Shown piece after piece: positions 1 to 8,000 of a DNA stretch of 17,656 bases. This stretch comes from an uncultured Roseateles sp. (GTDB lineage: Bacteria > Pseudomonadota > Gammaproteobacteria > Burkholderiales > Burkholderiaceae): the NCBI GenBank assembly GCA_946480605.1, contig CAMLKW010000074.1, forward strand, positions 1 through 17,656. The letters run 5' to 3'. The notes under the pieces are model-generated. The model saw nothing but the letters and a program-made list of their open reading frames with translations. It was not told where the DNA came from and did not search any database. Position 1 is the first letter of the stretch. Every line of letters begins with the position of its first letter. Both the position numbers and the translations under genes were made by a program.

Positions 1-2
1 TC

Positions 3-719
3 GCGCCGCTGCAGGGCCTCAAGTTCCGCGGTGCGCTGTGGTATCAGGGCGAGAGCAACACCGGCCGTGCCGCGGCCTATGCCGGCGACTTCCAGAAGCT
101 GATCACCGACTGGCGCACGCAGTTCGGCCAGCCGCAACTGCCGTTCTTCTTCGTGCAGCTGGCGTCCTACCTGCCGCTGCAGAACAACCGCCCCGGCCAT
201 GGCGGCTGGGCGGAGCTGCGCGCCTCCCAGGCAGCGGCGCTGGCGCTGCCGCACACCGGCATGGCCGTGGCCATCGACGTGGGCGACGCGGTGGACATTC
301 ACCCGCGCAACAAGCGTGCGCTGGGCCTGCGCCTGGCGCAACTGGCGCTGCATGACCAGGGCCTGCGCGCCGCGCCGGCCACGGGCCCGCAACTGGCGAA
401 GACCGAGGTGCGCGGCAGCGAGGTCTGGCTGACCTTCAGGCATACGGCCGGCGGCCTGCGCACGGCCAAGGCCGGCGAGGCGCTGCGCGGCTTCCTGCTG
501 GCCGGCGCCGACCGCCGCTTCGTGCCGGCCACCGCGCGCATCGAGGGCAATGCCGTCGTGCTCGGCAGCCCCGACGTGAAGGCGCCGCTGGCCGCGCGCT
601 ATGCCTGGGTGGACAACCCCAGCGAGTCCAACCTCGTCGGCGCCGACGGCCTGCCCGCCGCGCCGCTGCGCAGCGACGACTGGCCGCTGGACACGGCGGG
701 CAGGAAGTATCCAAACTGA
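3..719 (+). CDS. Sialate O-acetylesterase-like (SASA family) carbohydrate esterase, C-terminal part
   Basis: The reading frame is open from the left edge and ends at TGA 717-719, so the N-terminus, including the expected SGNH nucleophile serine, lies outside the window. The visible 238 residues contain the SASA-family block GALWYQGESN (about residues 10-19 of the fragment) and the block DIHPRNK near residue 98, which carries the D-x-H pair expected to complete the catalytic site. The family hydrolyses O-acetyl esters on carbohydrates. Although members are often named sialate esterases, those found beside xylanases usually act as acetyl-xylan or xylo-oligosaccharide esterases, and the GH115/GH8/GH10 genes 4 kb away favour that here (inference). 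The protein is probably periplasmic or secreted, but the signal peptide cannot be seen. Family assignment is secure; the substrate is not. Confidence 0.88.
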   Translation, partial: APLQGLKFRGALWYQGESNTGRAAAYAGDFQKLITDWRTQFGQPQLPFFFVQLASYLPLQNNRPGHGGWAELRASQAAALALPHTGMAVAIDVGDAVDIHPRNKRALGLRLAQLALHDQGLRAAPATGPQLAKTEVRGSEVWLTFRHTAGGLRTAKAGEALRGFLLAGADRRFVPATARIEGNAVVLGSPDVKAPLAARYAWVDNPSESNLVGADGLPAAPLRSDDWPLDTAGRKYPN

Positions 720-759
720 GCTGGCGGCGCTCGGGCAAGACGCCGTCGCTGCAATGACT

Positions 760-817
760 CCCTCGCCCCTGGCGGGAGAGGGGCCCAAACCGCCGCACCG
801 AGAGGCGGTGGCCCTTT
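760..817 (+). terminator. Stem-loop cluster with short T run after the esterase gene
   Basis: Two adjacent inverted repeats follow the esterase stop by about 40 bases. The first, 760-782, pairs CCCTC-g-CCC with GGG-a-GAGGG around a five-base loop. The second pairs GGGCC (781-785) with GGCCC (810-814), plus an inner CCGCC (790-794) with GGCGG (804-808), and is followed by TTT at 815-817. The second fits a rho-independent terminator for the + strand gene, but the T run is short. The two stems share bases 781-782 and so may be alternatives. The first stem resembles small palindromes common in GC-rich proteobacterial intergenic DNA. Confidence 0.4.
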
Positions 818-859
818 CAGGGATGTGCCGCCCCCGCCGCCTTCAAACCTCGTGGTCCA

Positions 860-1900
860 CTACCTGTATGAAGTCGCGGCTTGCCGGGGTGCGCTGGTCA
901 ACTCCGAGTCTCTACCGATCTCGTCGAGGACCAGTTTTACGTCAGAAGTCATGCCGCTACCGTCGGCTAGCGTGGTCGTCGTCTGCAGTCGCACATCAAC
1001 GTTGTGGCGCAGGGCCAGGCGATCGCTGAGGCGCAAGCGCAGTTGGCCAGCGCCATCGGCGCGAATCTGCATGGCTGAGTTCTGGACGCTTGGCTGCTGG
1101 AACTCAAACTTCAGAACGCCCTCGGCATGTACTTGCATGGTGGACACCGGGGCCACGGCATCGGACATGACGGAGATATCCGTGGACGCGCGGATGTCGA
1201 AGTCGGCAATGCCATCCTGTACGCGGAGCAGCGTGTAGCGCCCCCTCAGAACCCCGCCCATGCTGGCGGCTTGCTGTGACTGCGGAGGCGGAGACAGGGT
1301 CACATGCAAAGGAAGGTCTATGGACTCGCCGACTCGCAGCTTGACACCGTCAAGTGCGGCGGGTGCACCGAAGGCCACGAGCCGAAAGGTCTTCTCCTGA
1401 GCCTCCGGTATCAGCACGGTCTTTCCGCCCAAGACCGCACTTTCGTAGCGGCTGGTGTTCGAGTCGAATAGGCCTGTGAAGCGCATGGGCGGCTGGGCAG
1501 CCTGCTCCGACATGTATTGCTCCGTTGCATCCAGCTTTATCTTCTGCATGGGCCCCAACACCACGAGGGATTTCACGACCATGCGACCTCGATCGTCGAG
1601 CGGGCCGGTATGGACCGTTTGCTGCCCGGCCGTTCGCAGGCTCAAGTTCATATGAGGCCTTGCAGCCTCGGCCTTTGCGTTCGCTTTGAACTCCTCGAGT
1701 TCTGTATCGCTCAGGCCGGGTCGCGGCTGTCGCTCCATGCGCAGGTCCATGTCTGCGCGCATGTCGAATTGCTGATGGGTGTTGGGAAGCGGTTTGACGC
1801 GAAACTCGAAAATCGCTTCATCGCCCTGGGCGAGGACGCTCCCGAAGGCGCCGAAAGCAATGCTGAACTCGAACACTCGGCGGACGATGCAACGCATCAT
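860..1900 (-). CDS. Secreted protein of unknown function
   Basis: A 346-residue protein not recognised as any family. The start is placed at the first of two tandem ATG codons (1900-1898) because a GGGAG ribosome-binding site lies ten bases upstream; a TTG at 1921 would add seven residues. The N-terminus (MMRCIVRR, a hydrophobic stretch, then VLA-QG) is a typical Sec signal peptide with likely cleavage after about residue 24. The mature part is rich in alternating polar and hydrophobic residues that suggest beta structure, with no cysteine after the signal region and no obvious catalytic motif. Its codon use is less GC-biased than that of the flanking genes. It runs in the same direction as the TonB-like gene but is separated from it by 230 bases, so it probably has its own promoter. 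Periplasmic or outer-surface location is inferred. Confidence 0.72.
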   Translation of the reverse strand: MMRCIVRRVFEFSIAFGAFGSVLAQGDEAIFEFRVKPLPNTHQQFDMRADMDLRMERQPRPGLSDTELEEFKANAKAEAARPHMNLSLRTAGQQTVHTGPLDDRGRMVVKSLVVLGPMQKIKLDATEQYMSEQAAQPPMRFTGLFDSNTSRYESAVLGGKTVLIPEAQEKTFRLVAFGAPAALDGVKLRVGESIDLPLHVTLSPPPQSQQAASMGGVLRGRYTLLRVQDGIADFDIRASTDISVMSDAVAPVSTMQVHAEGVLKFEFQQPSVQNSAMQIRADGAGQLRLRLSDRLALRHNVDVRLQTTTTLADGSGMTSDVKLVLDEIGRDSELTSAPRQAATSYR

Positions 1901-1986
1901 GGTGCCAATACTCCCTATCAATTTGTTGTGCGTGGCATCTTAGGCTTCAGCGATTTCCCTCTGTGCCGCTCGCGTGCCGGGTCATG

Positions 1987-2009
1987 CAATTGCTGACGGT
2001 CAGCAACTG
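1987..2009. promoter_or_regulatory. Near-perfect dyad, operator- or terminator-like
   Basis: CAATTGCTGAC and GTCAGCAACTG flank a single central G at 1998; ten of eleven positions pair. It lies 87-109 bases upstream of the secreted protein start (minus strand) and about 120 bases downstream of the TonB-like gene stop. No T tract follows on either strand, which disfavours an intrinsic terminator and leaves an operator for a dimeric regulator as the simpler reading. No cognate regulator is evident in the window. Confidence 0.3.
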
Positions 2010-2130
2010 CAGCCGCCTACGCCATCGTCTATCAGCCGTTCTTCGGCGCGTTGATCGTTCATCCGTGACAGCCCCACCGTGACGGGTGACGGGCCCATCG
2101 CGCCGCCGGTGGTGGTGTGCCCGCGGACGT

Positions 2131-3600
2131 TCAGTACAAGCGCACCGCGCTGTCGAACTGCCAGGTCCGCCTGATCTCCACCACGTCGTAGTCCCGCAGC
2201 AGCGCCGGCGCAAACGCCGGGTAGTTCTCCTGGCTCTGCACGATGCGCCGGATCGCGTCGTCCACGGCCGGCACGCCGCTGGAGCGCACGAAGGTGATGG
2301 ACTCCACCGAGCCGTTGCTGCGCACGGCCACGGTGACCATGGCCTGAGTGTGCGGCTGGCGGGCCAGGTCGCGGGCCACCTCGGGCGTCACGTTCTGCTC
2401 GATCTTGCGCACCCAGGCCTCGCCATAGGCCGCCAGCGCGGCATGGCTGTCCACGCGGCCGAACAGGCGGCCGCGGCGCGCGGGTGCCCAGTCGGGGCGC
2501 TGGCGTTCGGCGTCGCGCCGGGCGGCCTCCTCATCCAACTGGCGGCCGATGGCGCGCTTGCGGGCCTCGCGCTGCTCTTCCTCGACCTGGACCTGCGCTT
2601 TGGCGGCGGCGAGCTGGGCTGCGGCCAGCCGGGCCGCTTCCTGTCGCGCGGCCTCGGCGCGGGCGGCTTCCTGGCGCTGCGCTTCAGCGCGCGCGGCCTC
2701 GGCACGCGCAGCCTCCTGGCGCAGCGCCTCCTGCCGCGCCGTCTCCAGTTGCTGAGCGCCCTGCTGGGCCTGCTGGACTGCGGCGCCGAGCTGGGCCAGC
2801 TCACCGGCGCGGTTGCCGCTGGTCGCGGGGCGCAGGCCTGTGCCGGCACGGCTCAAGGCCTGCACGGCAGGCGCGGACGCCGCCGTCGCAACCAGCGTGG
2901 CGACGGCGGCGCTGGGCAGCACCCGCGCCGCTGCCGCAGCGTCCAGAACGGTACTGTCGGTGCGCTTGTCCAGCCGCAGGCCGCTGCCGGTGCGGCGCAG
3001 CGGCTCGACGGCCGGCGCCGATGCGGCGTCCAGCGCCGCAATGGCAGCCTCCGCGCGCAGCATGGCCAGTTGGGCCGGCTCGGCGCTGCGGTCCTCGCGC
3101 GGGCGCAGCGACTCGCGAGCTCGCGCCAGCGGCTCCAGCGCGGGGCTGGAGGCGGACGGCATCGTGGCGATGGCGGCCGTCGGCAAGGCCGGATCGGTGA
3201 GCACGGTCCAGTGCTCGGGCCGCGCGCGCTCGACGGCAATCAGTGCCCGCGCCGGCGGCGCAGGGGGCGGCTCCGCAGTGTCTGTCAGGCGCACCTCGGT
3301 GGTCGAGGTGTCGGCGGCATCGGGCTCGGCGGATGGTTCGGCCTGCACCGATGGGGCTGCGTCGGCTGGTGCTTCGGCTTCAGCGGCAGGTGCGAGTACC
3401 GCAGCAGGCGGCGCCGGGAGTGGCTGCAACTGCACGCGCAGTTCAGCGGCCTCGGCGCGGCGCTGGTGCCAGGGCAGTTCCAGGCCGGGCAGGCCGTCGC
3501 CCTGGCCGAAGCTCAGCGACAGCAGCAGCGCATGCGCCAGCAGCGACGCGATCAGCGCAGGCGGCAGGCGCCTGCCGCGGCCCGCCGCCTTCAGCCGCAC
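2131..3600 (-). CDS. TonB-family energy transducer with TolA-like coiled coil
   Basis: The 489-residue protein has TonB architecture. A short basic cytoplasmic N-terminus is followed by one membrane segment (about residues 13-31) carrying the SxxxH signature (S19, H23) that TonB proteins use to engage ExbB/ExbD. A long Pro/Ala-rich periplasmic span follows, then an Ala/Glu/Arg/Gln-rich coiled coil of repeated RQEAARAEA-type units (about 275-368), then a TonB C-terminal domain (about 390-489) with the usual VxVxxxGxVxxxxxxxSSG pattern. The GTG start at 3600 is supported by a GAGGA site just upstream and has no in-frame ATG before it. At 489 residues it is much longer than classical TonB (about 240). 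No exbB/exbD and no TonB-dependent receptor lie beside it, so it is an orphan here. A role in energising uptake of xylan fragments is possible but only inferred from proximity; a TolA-like envelope role is the alternative. Confidence 0.82.
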   Translation of the reverse strand: MRLKAAGRGRRLPPALIASLLAHALLLSLSFGQGDGLPGLELPWHQRRAEAAELRVQLQPLPAPPAAVLAPAAEAEAPADAAPSVQAEPSAEPDAADTSTTEVRLTDTAEPPPAPPARALIAVERARPEHWTVLTDPALPTAAIATMPSASSPALEPLARARESLRPREDRSAEPAQLAMLRAEAAIAALDAASAPAVEPLRRTGSGLRLDKRTDSTVLDAAAAARVLPSAAVATLVATAASAPAVQALSRAGTGLRPATSGNRAGELAQLGAAVQQAQQGAQQLETARQEALRQEAARAEAARAEAQRQEAARAEAARQEAARLAAAQLAAAKAQVQVEEEQREARKRAIGRQLDEEAARRDAERQRPDWAPARRGRLFGRVDSHAALAAYGEAWVRKIEQNVTPEVARDLARQPHTQAMVTVAVRSNGSVESITFVRSSGVPAVDDAIRRIVQSQENYPAFAPALLRDYDVVEIRRTWQFDSAVRLY

Positions 3601-3673
3601 GCCGTCCTCGCCTGTGCCGTTGTGATGTGCCTGCCCATGGTCGGCGGCATTGTCGGCGCGGCATAGGGCACGC

Positions 3674-3716
3674 CGCGTCTGCCGCGCCCACCGGATCGGG
3701 TGGGCGGGAAGACGCG
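3674..3716. terminator. Large two-part hairpin
   Basis: An outer stem pairs CGCGTCT (3674-3680) with AGACGCG (3710-3716), and an inner stem pairs CGCCCACC (3685-3692) with GGTGGGCG (3699-3706) around a six-base loop, with small internal bulges between them. Fifteen base pairs in all would make a very stable RNA structure. It begins eight bases past the minus-strand stop at 3724-3726, the position expected for a transcription end structure. No U tract follows on either strand, so it may act with Rho or protect a 3' end rather than being a classic intrinsic terminator. Confidence 0.42.
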
Positions 3717-3723
3717 CGCGGGC

Positions 3724-3882
3724 TCACTTCGCGCCGAACAGCGCCGGATGCTGATGGCCAGGCCAGCACGCGTGGCCGGCGGCGTCATCGGCTTGGTGGC
3801 CGGTCGCGCGCAACAGCGTGGCCAGCGGGTTGGCCGTTGGCGCCGACGTTTGCCCTGCGCACTGTTGCCGCACACGACGGCC
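3724..3882 (-). pseudogene. Possible 3' remnant of an unidentified gene
   Basis: On the minus strand a frame ending at TGA 3726-3724 encodes about 53 residues with protein-like composition (a stretch such as NPLATLLRATGHQADDAAGH, and an end reading HPALFGAK) before running into an in-frame stop at 3885-3883. It has no start codon with a ribosome-binding site. The large hairpin immediately downstream suggests a genuine former gene end whose 5' part has been lost or frameshifted. I do not recognise the family. The alternative is that this is chance open frame in GC-rich DNA. Confidence 0.2.
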
Positions 3883-3885
3883 TCA

Positions 3886-4331
3886 TGCGTCGTCTTGGGG
3901 CCCCGCTGCAACCAGGTGCTGCGGCGCATTTCGCCGCTGCACGGATCCGCCATTCGGGGGCCGTAGGCATTGACGACGGGACCGCCCCCACGGATGACGC
4001 TGTAGCGCACAGAAACCCCTGCATTTCGCAACAGTCGAGTACGAGCTTCTGCCCGTATTGAGAATCTGCACTTTCCCCTAGTCAGCGGTTCAGGGCATGT
4101 GCCGTCGCATATTCGCGACCCAAGCCCCCCCTAATTTATCGACCATGCGTAAAAACCCCCAAACCCAGGACCAACAGCGGACTTGAAAAACAATCATCGC
4201 GTTGATCGTAGTGGCCACACCGGAGCGCTAGCATGGATTGCCGCTGCCGACTTGTTAGCGCATTTTGGGGAGATCAGCGGCATTCGAAGTGTTATCCCTT
4301 CAATCCCAATATTGAGGACAGAGGAAAATAG
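3886..4331. other. Gene-free stretch, increasingly AT-rich
   Basis: No convincing coding region is visible; short frames on both strands lack start signals and familiar composition. From about 4050 onward the base composition drops well below the surrounding GC level and A-runs appear. Two partial matches to the LacI-family operator pattern occur: a right half-site in 4220-4233 (ending TAGCA) and a left half-site in 4253-4266 (beginning TGTTAGCG). A possible -35 element TTGAAA lies at 4183-4188 without a convincing -10. The stretch presumably carries the promoter and leader of the small secreted protein gene that follows. Confidence 0.4.
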
Positions 4332-4682
4332 ATGAAAAAATCACTCGCTTCACTTTTTTTGGTCGCCACGGCAAACATCTTGCTAGCAATCCCGGCAATT
4401 GCTTCCAGTGGCAGCTCGACCTTTTATGCACCTTCCCATGATGAAGATGGCGGTTGCCGCGAAGCCGGATACAACGAATATGACAATGTCTTTTTTTACG
4501 ACTGGACCATCCCCGCTCTAGCCGACGGCGAGAGTGTGACAGTCACCCCGACCCTGTATTGGCAGAATCCGGGCACCCAATCCCCGCCACCCTCTGGCGC
4601 AGGTTATGAGTACACCTTCACCTGCAACAACGGCACGCTGTCCAGCCCTGGCGCGGGCGCCCCCTGGGGAACCTGGATTTAA
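4332..4682 (+). CDS. Small secreted protein of unknown function
   Basis: A 116-residue product starting at ATG 4332, preceded by an AGAGGA ribosome-binding site about seven bases upstream. The N-terminus (MKKSLASLFLVATANILL, then AIA-SS) is a clear Sec signal peptide cleaved near residue 24. The mature chain of about 92 residues is rich in Ser, Gly, Tyr and Pro, has two cysteines that could form one disulfide, and ends in PWGTWI. No family recognised. Base and codon use (AAA, TTT, AAC, ATT frequent) differ sharply from the neighbours, which suggests acquisition from elsewhere or a non-core role. It stands alone between the TonB-like and GH115-GH8 genes, both on the other strand. The signal peptide and ribosome-binding site make it likely to be real. 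Confidence 0.65.
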   Translation: MKKSLASLFLVATANILLAIPAIASSGSSTFYAPSHDEDGGCREAGYNEYDNVFFYDWTIPALADGESVTVTPTLYWQNPGTQSPPPSGAGYEYTFTCNNGTLSSPGAGAPWGTWI

Positions 4683-5045
4683 GAAAACCGACTGTAGGCA
4701 TCGGTGTAAACAATAGTCCCGATGAGAATGCAATCTCCGCTGACTCACACCATGAGCCAGCGAGCTGAGGGAGTGCAGGCTCCGAAAAAGACGGAAGCGC
4801 GCACATGGTCATGTGCCGCATCCAACCCCCTCCCAGGATATGGCTGCCGGAGTTCAATCGCAGCCTCGGCAGCGAGGCATGGTGCGAGCAGGCGCTGATT
4901 GGCGCTTCGCAGAATCCCTCTCCCCTGACGCCCATTAAACCTACCAACGACGCAGGCTTGGGCGGTCAGCTTGGGGATTGTTGGCCGATATTCGGGCCCA
5001 TTCTGCGTCTGCGGACGCCGGTTACGCCGGTTACGCCGGTGCATT
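4683..5045. other. Gene-free stretch between the small secreted gene and GH115-GH8
   Basis: No gene with a good start signal is seen. A plus-strand frame at 4805-5059 (84 residues) has unremarkable composition, no ribosome-binding site, and runs into the GH115-GH8 3' end, so it is not called. The segment contains an imperfect inverted repeat GGCCGA/TCGGGCC around 4983-4999 and a 9-bp tandem repeat at 5015-5041. No clear intrinsic terminator for the minus-strand GH115-GH8 gene was found. Confidence 0.4.
5015..5041. repeat. 9-bp tandem repeat, three copies
   Basis: Three head-to-tail copies of ACGCCGGTT, the third ending in G instead of T. The array ends five bases before the GH115-GH8 stop codon, on the downstream side of that gene. 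It is divisible by three and would read as a repeated Val-Thr-Pro or Val-Thr-Gly tripeptide on either strand, but no supported gene covers it. It could be a slippage product or a trace of a lost coding region. Confidence 0.6.
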
Positions 5046-8000
5046 TCACCAGGCCCTGAACCGCCCCGTGACATGTAGCAGGTTCATGAACTGAAGCAGG
5101 CCGTCGTAGTACCGCCACTGGCCGGCGGGCGGCGCCAGCGCCCAGAGGTCGTCGACGAAGCGCTTGCCCAGTGACTTGTCGACGAGCAGCGCAGCCACGG
5201 CATTGCTGGAAAGCAGCCCCTTGGAGGGCTCGTCGTTCAGCGGCTTGCCGTCCAGCGTGTAGAGGTGGGGATAGGGCTTGCCGCCGGCGCCCTGCGCGGC
5301 AAAGAAGCTCAGCAGCCGGGTGCTGAGGCCGGCGGCGGTCGGGTTCTTGCCCCACCAGGCCTGGTCCACGCTCCAGTTCACCGCGGTGCGGAAGGCGTCG
5401 TAACGGAAGTCCTCATGGCCCTCCAGCACCTTGGGGCGGCCGTCGAAGTGCGCGTAGTCGGGCGTAAGGCCGGTCTTGGGGTGCGCGGCCTTGCTGAAGT
5501 AGGCGCGGCTGATGTCGGCGATCTCACGCCAGCGCTGGCGGTCCTCGGCCTTGGCGGCGCGGCGCGCCCAGATCTCGTAGAAGGCCGGCAGGTGGTAGGA
5601 CGGGTCGCTGAAGTCGGCCGCGTCGCCCACCGGCACGAAGACGACCTGGCCGTGCTGGGGCGAGAACATCGAGCGCGCGCCTTCCTTGATGCCGCCATTC
5701 ATCGCCTCCTTGTGCAGCATGGCGGTCAGGATCTCCTGCGCCTGGGCCTCGTAGTTGTAGACGCCTCCGCCGCTGCCCCAGCGCGAGGCGGCCATCAGCA
5801 ACGCGGTGGCCATGTACTCCTCGCCGTCGGAGGCAGGTACGGCGTTCTTGCCGAAACCGGCGCAGCCCTCGGGCTTGCACTGCCAGCGGAAGTAGCTCTG
5901 CCGCGGGCCGGAGCGGTAGCGCATATGGGTCCAGGCCCAGTTCCACAGCGCGTCGAAGTCGGCCTTGCGGCCCATCTGCACGGCAATCATCATCCCGTAG
6001 GACATGCCTTCGCTGCGCACGTCGTCGTTGCCCACGTCCAGCACATAGGACGCGGGGCCGTCGGGCGTGGGCGCGGCGGGGTAGACGATGCGCTGATCCT
6101 TGCCGCCCTCGAACAGCGATTTCCAATAACCGTCCAGCTTGGCGGTGATGTCGGCCTCGCTGATGTCCGGCCGCAGCTCGCGCAGCAGGTTGCGGTACTC
6201 GCCGCTTTCGGCGGCACCAGCCGCCGCCACCGTGCCACGTTGCGTGCCGGGCTGCAGCACCAACTTCTGCAGCAGCGCGTTGTCGTCCAGCCGCCAGACG
6301 CGGATGACATGCCGGCCCGCCGGCAGCGTGACCGCGTCGGCGCTCAGCACGAAGCCGTTGTCCATCACGGCGCGGTACCAGTCGCGCTTCTCGCGGGTGT
6401 CCGCGGCGTTGGGCGTGGGGGTCAGGTTCAGCGTCAAGGTCTGCGCGGGGCGGTCGCCGATGGCCACGGCCACGCGGACGCCACCGGTCTTGCGCACGTC
6501 CAGTGTCGGCAGCATGTGCAGCTGCAGGGTCCAGCTGCCGGGCTGCGCCAGGTCCACGTCGTACTCCAGGCGCACGTTGTCGGCCACCGTCGTGGACGCG
6601 CGGCCCTGCGGCAGCGCGACGACGGCGCCCCGGCCGTGGCCGAGATTGGGAATGGCCGTCCAGGTCAGGCCCTTGGCGCTGGTGGCGCGGGCGAACTGCG
6701 TGGCTTCGATGACGTGGCCTTCAGGCGCAGCCCCCTGCTTCTTGGCAGTCAGCTGCCGCTGCACCACCGACGCATCCGCCGTGCCGGCCACACGCTGCAC
6801 GGCCGGCATGATGTCCTTGTCCGGCTGCTGCCAGTTCGTGTAGCCGATGTGGGTCTGCAGCATCATGCCGTCCCACTTGCCGCCCGCGATGGCGTGGTAC
6901 TGGTCGCGGATGGCGCGGTCGCGCGCGAAGGCGGCCTCGGCGCGGTCGGCAAAGACGTTGGCGCGCGGGTCACCGGCCTTGGCGAGCTTGTGGTTCCAGG
7001 CCGCCGCGTAGTACAGCCGGTAGAGGTTGCCCAGCGCGATGACCGGGTGCTCGACCAGCTGGAAGTAGGCGTCGTGCTGGTCCGCGCGCAGCCGGGCCTT
7101 GACCTGCGCGACGCGCGCCTCCAGCGCATCCCACTCGGCCACCCGGCGGCCGAAGTCGCCGCCATCCAGCGCGTCGGCGGTGGCGTTGCCCAGCGGGAAA
7201 GTGGTCGGGTCGATCAGCTCCGGCTTGCGACGCGCGGCGTACTGGGCGTAGCGCGTGACCAGTTCGCCAATCTCGGCCGCGTGCGTGGCGCCGAAAGTGG
7301 CAGCCGCCCAGTCCTTCGGGTAGGCCTTCAGCGCATCGGCCGTCATGGCCTTGGGCGCCCAGGCCATGTCCAGGAAGAAATGGATGGGGTACTCCACCGG
7401 CTTGATGTCGCCGACGTTGACGATCCACAGCGCGTCGGCGCCGTGCTCGCGCGCCAGGTCCATCTGCTGCCAGACCTTCTCGATCTGGTTGGTGTTCAGC
7501 CACTTGTAGTTGCGCGGCGCGCCGACGTAGTCGAAGTGGTAGTACACGCCGTAGCCACCCTGGCGCCTGGCGGCGCCGGGCTCGGGCAGGCGGCGGATCT
7601 GGCCCCAGTTGTCGTCGGCGAACAGCAGCAGCACGTCGTCGGGCACCTTGAGCCCCGCGTCGTAGTAGTCCTGCACCTCCTTGTAGAGCGCCCACATCTG
7701 CGGCGTCTTCTCGGTGGGCTGCTTCGTCACGTCGGCAATGATCTGGCGCTGGTCCCTGACGATGCCTTCCAGCAGCGCCGTCGCGGTGTGCTCGCTCATG
7801 GGCTCGTCGCCGTCGCCGCGCATGCCGACCGTCACCAGCGTGTCGAAGGCCGTGCCGTCGGGCCGGCCCATCATGCGCTGAATGCCGCCGCGCCAGAACT
7901 CGCGCAACTGCGGCGCGTTCTTCGCGTAGTCCCACGCACCGCCCTTGTTGCGCTGCCACTCGTCGTGCGCGCGGCTCATGGGCTCGTGGTGGGACGTGCC

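Noticed and set aside
2086..3666. 526-codon plus-strand frame
   Set aside because: Antisense of the TonB-like gene; low-complexity Gly/Arg/Ala translation with no motif or start signal.
3591..4071. Several overlapping minus-strand frames of 62-146 codons
   Set aside because: Arg/Pro/Ala-rich translations typical of chance frames; none has a start signal or known motif.
4805..5059. 84-codon plus-strand frame ending near the GH115-GH8 stop
   Set aside because: No ribosome-binding site, no recognised domain, and it overlaps the tandem repeat and the end of a real gene.
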